Positions 57,629 through 64,000 of a stretch of 64,000 bases of DNA are shown here, piece by piece. Each line of letters opens with the position of its first letter. Position 1 is the stretch's first letter. The DNA lies in the NCBI RefSeq assembly GCF_026151205.1, contig NC_087076.1, positions 13,253,675 to 13,317,674 on the forward strand, given 5' to 3'. The notes under the pieces were generated by a model that saw only the letters and a program-made list of their open reading frames with translations, was not told where the DNA came from and made no database searches. This DNA is from Bolinopsis microptera (taxonomy: Eukaryota > Ctenophora > Tentaculata > Lobata > Bolinopsidae). The position numbers and the translations under genes are program-made.

Positions 57629-60600
57629 ATGTCGTCCTACAACTTCAAACAAATAACGACCGTGCCCAATGCAAAGGTAATTATTAATTATGTAATTATT
57701 AATTACGTAATCCCACCTATAGTTAATAGTTATAGTGTGAATTTAACAGTATAATTTTTTCTGACTTGAACTGGTTCATTTTGCTGTCATTACAAATATA
57801 AAATTCAGATTTTACTAAACACTATTACACTACTACAGTGATTACAAATGAAAATCTTTGAATTTTATCTTTTATTTATCAAGACTTCACTGGAATGATT
57901 TTAGGAGCTGATTGACATTATTCTGTCAAAGACGCAGAGAAAAACCCCAACAATCATACACAAGTAAGAGATTTCAGTTGAGCTCAACAACTATATCATG
58001 TTTTGTAAAATGTTCTGAATCAGCCACTTCTTATTGACTTAATTATTAATCGGCATATTTGCCTCAAGCGTTATCATATTTCATAATATTATGTTCTTTA
58101 AAATATTATAAAAGTTCATATTTCCTTATTATCAAATATCATATTTCCTTCAGGCATTATCAAATATCATATTTCCTTCAGGCATTACCAAATATCTCGG
58201 ATACGTTCATTTTACATGAGGAAAGTTAAGTTCACTGAATCAAATCTTAATGAGAAATTGACTGGAATCTTGGGAGAGTTCCCCAAAATTGAGGTATTTT
58301 ACATTGTTTGTTAAATTACACTTAATTAGATGAATTGTCAAAATTCCAATTGTAACCTTATCACTGTCAGTAGAATTGCTTTTTGGGATCGTTTTATCTT
58401 ATTATTTCTACTAAACAGCTACGTGTAAAGTGGTTTACAAAGGGGGGGGGGGGGGGGGGGGGGGGGGGTGCAGTCACATGCGCTTGTACTAATCATTAGC
58501 TGGGAGTATCCGCGAGATGTTCAATGTTCTGATCCTTAGTTTCGGGGATGGTGCCGAAAGTTTCGACGTTATCCCCTAAACTAAGGATCTAAACTCCTTT
58601 ACAAGTGTGAATGTTAGTGGCTGATATAGCAAGTCTTATGGTAAATATTGTCTGACAAGGATAATCACACTAAAATGGTTTTTTATGAACATAAGATGTA
58701 CTACATGTCATATATTTTGATATCTACTACTATAATATTATCATCATCTTACAATTTTCTTTTAATCGTAACAATTTCAGGATATTCATCCATTTTATGC
58801 GGATCTGATGAACATATTGTACGATAAAGACCATTACAAGCTAGCACTGGGTCAGATCAACACAGCTAAACATCTTATTGGAAAGTAAGTTTCACGCTGT
58901 CCCGGAGCTGAGAGTAGGATTTAAGTTCTATAAATATACTGTGTTTTTTAAAATTTTTTAAATCAATAAACTTTCAAATTGTTACGGGTTACCCAAATAC
59001 ATCATTTTATTTCAAAGAAAATATCGCCGAATGACCTTACATGCCTTGACAAGTGACCGAGTGTAAACAAAATTAGGGACACCGAAACACCAGTTGACCA
59101 GTAAACTGATCATAACAATTACATCGGGCCCTATATGCACCTATAAGTGAAGCGATGCTGCAACCAAGGCATGCTAGGTTTATTCCATTGAACTAATAAG
59201 GTTACAGCCTAAAATATAAATATGATAAATAACAATGTACCATAAATCATAATTATAAACACACTTTATTGAACATATTTTATTAATTACTAGTTAAAAA
59301 GGGTAGGAGTACTTACCCGCTGAGTCAAAACCCGCATTATATTAGGTGACCCAATAGCATTTTAAACAATAATCTCATAATCAGTTCTTTCTTGTGGATA
59401 ATTAAGTCATTATTAGCCATGAGGCACCACACTCCATGATCATAAGGTCTGAACACCGAGTATTACACCTCATCACTCCCGTCTTGAATTACCTGGGGAC
59501 TCCAGGCTATTATGTTCATAAAGATTTGGCGGAATGACAGGCTGAGCGCCGCCCAGTAAGTCTTGAACCGCTTTCCATTTTTATTTAAATCGTTATAGAA
59601 ATTAACCCTTGTTAACTCCGCACCACACCCGCCTATTATATTTGAAAACACGCATAACATTGTTTTTTTGATTGAAATAAATTTTCGTGCACATACAGAA
59701 TGAATGGTTAATAATTTAATATATATGTAGACCAAGCTCTGTGCACGGGATGCTTCCTGGAAGAATCCAGTTCTTTTAGCGGGGCACCCTACCTAAAGCC
59801 AAATTGAGATATAATAATCATATTCCTAGAGAAATAATCAGAAATCGAATACCAATCAAATAATATGATATATATGAGTAGTAACCATATTTACTATGCA
59901 AAATGCCCCAACCACATAGTGTAAATTTATATAGAATTCAAATTCCATATCATCATTAAACCTCAATACCTAGTCAATATAATAGCCCAAGCAAAATTAA
60001 ATAACTTCTTATATACCTTACTGTCATACTACAAATTAATTAAACATTTGAAATCTGTTGACCAGAGAATAAATTTCTAAGCCTAATGCAAGTGAAATAA
60101 TTTAGATGCAATAATGAATGCCTAATGTGAGTATCATTTGTCAATGTCCTTGTAAAAAAGTCTGTACAAGAGATATGAGTAACTAATATAGAAGAAAAAA
60201 CAGGAAGTTGTCGTCTGTTGTAAAATAAATAAAATATCTAGAATATAAATTAGAATATAAAATAACATTCAGTCAATTGTCGTATGAACTCTCTCTCTCT
60301 CTGCAGTCCAAACAGACCTCAAACACTAACAGTCCCCCTCCCCTAATAAGCTTATGGTATAACATTACAGCGAATCTTCCTGGGCTAACCCAATTATGAC
60401 GCTACATATACAGTAATGAGAGAGAGAGAGCAAGCCCCGTAACTCTTGCCGTTCTGCTCAAGCTATTTTATGTCACATTTTTGGTACAAAACCATCAATT
60501 AAACCACTTACCACCGACCGATTTAAAAAAAATTTGCTTATGGGCTTCGTCAGAGTTTTGTCGACACTATACCAAAAAAAACCAGTCCCGTAACTCTTAC

Positions 60601-62459
60601 CGTTTTTTTGATATAACCGACCGGAAATTACACACGGACACACAGACGATCATCAGACACACACACACACACACATTCTGGTGTTATTAAGGTGATACTT
60701 TTTATCAATTTATATTCAGATAATATAGTTACATTACAGCAATAGCAGCAAATCTGGGGAAACTTTGAAATACACCACTTTGAAGCATTTAACCACCCCT
60801 TAAAAATCACAGATTATGAATTCTAGTAATCTGAATATTGACATAGGTCCAAAAATGTCATAGCTTCATGATAGTGCAACGAAAAAAATCTCAGAACATT
60901 TTGGTGCTGAGTTAGGTGGTTAAGTAGTCGAAATATGACTGATTTGTTAGCACAAAGATAACGAAAACTTTCAAATTATCAAAATATATAATATCGTGAT
61001 CTATAACAAGAGATTATAATTACTGATTAAGGATTTGCAGCATTTGTACGGGGTTGTAAAGTACAAAAATATAAATTCGTGAGATTAATGTCGGGAATGC
61101 GCACAGATCTTTAATCAGTAAAATGACAGTGTAATTGTACTGAGGTGTTTAGTAATAGTATTGTAAAACTGCTCGAGGTTATTCATAATTCGTCTTGATC
61201 ATTGCTTTGCACTAAAATGATATTTAGATATGTGGTAAGAAGTCAGCGTAATGAGCCACTGTCAGAGCATATCCCGGTATCAGAGGCAAAATGTTTGTGC
61301 GGCAAAGAGATAATGTAGTAATATAGGAGATAATGTAGTATCCGTCTAAAAATAAAAGTTTGTGGCAAAGCACGCCAATATCTGATTTTCAGATACAAAT
61401 TATCTTACTCACCTCCTCTATATTGTGAAGTTGGGCTAACACTGTCTCCGGGGTCGCTAAACGGTGCGGTCACTTTGTTTCATGAATACAATATAATTAT
61501 ATATACAATAAACATATACATTATACAATATACATAATAAGATAATACACTCTATTGAACTGACCTCTTGTAAGATAATCGAAGAGTACACATTGTGTTG
61601 TCCACAACAAGAGAATGACTCCGAAGTGTGCTCGCTAATTGCTGGTTTTAGCATATACTAAAACCCTGCCCTATATTGTCTAGAGATGTTTAGATCAGAA
61701 TGAAGTCTCTCCCACGACTAGTCTGCTTGCTCATGAAAATTCAAAAACACAGCCTCAACGATGCGGCAAAATGTACAGCAAATTATGCGGCACCGCATCT
61801 GGTCCGTCCAATAAGGCTAATAATGCGGCAAAAATCGTGCATTATGACAATTTTTTGGTAATTATGGGACTAAATTGGTCGAAAATCAAGATAATGAGCA
61901 GTGAGCCGATGATAATTAGTAGGGTGCTAGCCGGTTCAGAAAATGATCAAAGCAAGCAAATGAGAATAAGATATCTGACATTAGACAACCGTAATCAGTA
62001 ACAAAACCACAAGGAATAGGCAACTGTATTGTTCAATACTTCGTCGCTAGCTTGGTCCCAAAATGTTGAGATTAAACAAAGCGATTAAGAATTTTTGCAT
62101 TATTCAAGAAGGGGACACACCCATCACATTGTTGTAAAATACAGCATGAACTTTTGTTAACTTATGTATGGAGTTATCGAAAAAATGTTCTACTTATATC
62201 ACGAGATCATAACCGACAAAGGGTACCTAAACCTCTAACCACTTGCACTCCCCATCAGTGTTGCAAAAGACTACAACAGACTGCTCAAGTTTGGAGACAG
62301 CTTGTACCGGTGCAAGCAGCTGAAGCGCGCGGCGCTGGGTCGCATGATGACCATCATGAAGCGTCAGAACAGTTCTCTTTTGTATCTGGAACAAGTTAGG
62401 CAGCATCTCGGCAGATTACCTTCTATTGACCCCAATACTCGTACACTTCTGCTCTTCGG
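57629..62459 (+). CDS. GTPBP4: NOG1 / GTPBP4 nucleolar GTPase, first five coding exons (partial, runs past the window)
   Basis: NOG1 is an essential nucleolar GTPase that inserts into pre-60S ribosomal particles and takes part in their maturation. The exons are 57629-57676, 57905-57963, 58182-58293, 58781-58884 and 62259-62459. All have GT-AG borders and consistent phase, giving 174 residues plus a split glycine codon. The protein starts [13 protein letters not shown] and contains [60 protein letters not shown] and [13 protein letters not shown], all strongly conserved in animal NOG1. This is the N-terminal helical domain. The GTPase P-loop that should follow directly after LLLFG is not in the remaining 1.5 kb, so the next exon lies beyond 64000 or was missed. 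Intron 3 carries a G27 run and a hairpin; intron 4 carries a CA-ended repeat. The acceptor of exon 3 is tandemly duplicated. Confidence 0.95.
58442..58589 (+). repeat. G27 homopolymer followed by a hairpin, in NOG1 intron 3
   Basis: Twenty-seven G residues precede TGCAGTCACATGCG, the same G-run-T-G layout as the left ends of G-capped elements (E3 begins GGGTGCAGG). No C-capped right end is seen in the window. About 60 bp on, GATCCTTAGTTT with GGGGAT and its reverse complement form a hairpin at 58531-58589. Confidence 0.75.
59292..60691 (+). repeat. Dispersed CA-ended repeat, copy 2, expanded by insertions, in NOG1 intron 4
   Basis: Blocks matching 38806-39483 occur in order: AGTTAAAAAGGGTAGGAGTA near 59292, ATAGAAATTAACCCTT near 59597, CAGTCCAAACAGACC near 60305, and the terminal 200 bp at about 60440-60691 ending TTCTGGTGTTATTAAGGTGA. 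Extra sequence of about 600 bp separates the middle blocks. Short CT and GA runs at 60290 and 60420 flank part of it. Confidence 0.7.
60692..62258 (+). other. Remainder of NOG1 intron 4
   Basis: AT-rich intronic sequence without recognisable genes. The open frames at 61771-62001 and 62154-62399 are chance frames, the latter running through exon 5 in the wrong phase. Confidence 0.6.
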
Positions 62460-64000
62460 GTACACTTCTTTCTTGTTTATAATTATCACTTTGTTTCATA
62501 TATTTTCTTCAAGTGTAGTGCATGTTTGCTATGGAGTGATATTCGTGTTTTTGTGAAATTGAGTATTCGAAAAGGATTGCGACGACTTCAATCGAATGAA
62601 TAAGATATCGCCAATTAATGATTGTCATTAGTTTTATTGCAAAACGGACGGAAAACTTAATGTAATTAAAACTTTTAAAGTGTCTAAACGTTTAGTACAG
62701 ACAGATCCGTCTAAAAAAATCGATCTGCTGACACTCCAAGCTTTCAGAGGTTTTTTGACGTTTTTGAGTCCCATTAGGTGCCCTTTATGGCTGACCAACT
62801 TTTCCAAACTTTTCCACTTGTCTTAAGGCCACTTTTGCCACTTTACCACTTTTTACCACCTTTTTTGTTTGTCGAATATCTTTAGTTGTGAACATCGTAA
62901 AAGGTTGCGGATCAATCGAGTGTGTTCATATTATCAGGAAGAAAAACTTTTGTTCAAACAATTTTTACGTCAGATAATAAGTTAATTGGATAATTATCAA
63001 TTAACTAATTAGCAAAATTCTAAAAAATTTTTATTGGCTAAAAATGATCGGAATAGCTTAAAACACGGAGAAAAGTAGTTTTTAGAAAAAATTTTAAAAT
63101 TTTTCACTTACATTTTTTTTTCGAGACTTACAAAAAATTTCGAAAATTAAAAAAATTTTTCCGCCAAAAGTGATCAAATCGCATGAAACACGGATAAAAA
63201 TGCCTTTCTAAAAAACGTAGTGAATTTTTCGTTTCAAGAAAACTTAAATCGCCAATATTTGTAGTTGGAGTTCAGTAAATCTCGGCAGATTTTAGTAATC
63301 AGGAATTAGTATTACTAAGTGAAGAGGTCTGAAACTGAAAAACGTTAACCATACGATCGCGCGGCGATATAAGAGTTTCATAAACTAATTTTCACAGAAA
63401 CTGCACCAATGGCACAGTCAAGATCGAAACGATAGCCTGCTGTACTGTCATTTTATTGATTTCAATGATGAATCAGTGGGGTTAAGATAATCACATTTGT
63501 AATAAAATATAAATAAAACATCTCTGTACCGTCAATTGTGCTAGTCTAAACCAGCCTACCTGTATTACCAGACCTCTTCTTTTCCTCGACAATCAAACCA
63601 AGTTGCTCATATCGCATTTGGTGAGTGATGTAAGTAGTAATACATATCGAGCTGTATTCAATCACAAAACGACACAATGCAATACGTGTATATTATATTA
63701 TGGCCCTTAATGAGGTATATGAAACGTTCTATATCGTACACTTCTCGTTTCTCCCGTGAGAGGCCCAGTATGGAGAGGTTTTACAGTTTATCACGAAAAC
63801 GTCTACTTGGCCTCATGGCTCAAAGAAGGCAAGAAAAGACCAGAAAGCTTTCAACTCGCTCTTTTCAATGCCCGTCCATCTGTCCCACATTAATCCTGAG
63901 CTGATCATCATAGCCCCGAATATCCTACGGGAAGAACCTGTATTTTTACCTCACGACGCGGACGTCCGGATTTCAAATCAACACCCTCAATAACATTAAC
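62460..64000 (+). other. NOG1 intron 5 (incomplete), no further exon identified
   Basis: The donor at 62460 follows exon 5. No frame in the remaining sequence encodes the expected P-loop (PNVGKSS-like) or other NOG1 motifs. A 75-codon frame at 63677-63904 with many arginines is not recognised. Confidence 0.55.

Noticed and set aside
61771-62001. 76-codon frame in NOG1 intron 4 as an exon
   Set aside because: Exons 4 and 5 join in phase without it and it has no similarity to NOG1.
63677-63904. Arg-rich 75-codon frame near the right edge as the next NOG1 exon
   Set aside because: It lacks the expected P-loop sequence and the phase-2 acceptor context.

Overview
The window is eukaryotic nuclear DNA, AT-rich and packed with repeats. 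Two spliced genes with GT-AG introns, a metazoan-looking NOG1, and CR1-type LINEs with PHD and esterase domains point to an invertebrate animal. A cnidarian or another early-branching animal would fit, but the sequence alone does not fix the taxon. There are no operons, CRISPR arrays or bacterial features.

Layout. 1-7.6 kb: diverged dispersed repeats without convincing genes. 7.6-24.9 kb: a retroelement graveyard. It holds two relatives of one CR1-like LINE family (copy A on minus at 7.7-11.3 kb with an open ORF2; copy B on plus at 14.2-19.6 kb with ORF1 and an ORF2 broken by one stop), three other LINE fragments and one fragment of a different retroelement. 25.2-40.3 kb: a complete seven-exon gene for a penicillin-acylase-family Ntn-hydrolase (753 residues), with introns swollen by inserted elements, including a 6.1 kb C/T-rich satellite. 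40.3-57.6 kb: intergenic DNA dominated by a 13.7 kb nest of transposons. This contains an LTR element with two 1101-bp LTRs and an interior made largely of minisatellites. 57.6-62.5 kb: the first five coding exons of the ribosome-biogenesis GTPase NOG1 (GTPBP4); the gene runs off the right edge.

Two observations stand out. First, ORF1 of LINE copy B fuses a PHD finger, a domain with the full set of AlkB-type 2-oxoglutarate/Fe(II) dioxygenase residues, and an SGNH esterase. Second, at least five elements share an unusual architecture. Each begins with a homopolymer G run followed by T and ends in a C run. The longer ones carry the same short palindromic block in the same orientation at both ends, and four are bordered by 6-9 bp target duplications. 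Their cargo is unrelated (minisatellites, a satellite, LINE debris, a whole LTR element). One interrupts an LTR whose twin in this window preserves the empty site.

The two host genes lie on the same strand but show no functional link. The rest of the window is mobile DNA and its internal tandem repeats. Exon boundaries were set by hand from reading frame, splice consensus and family resemblance; no alignment or search was run.
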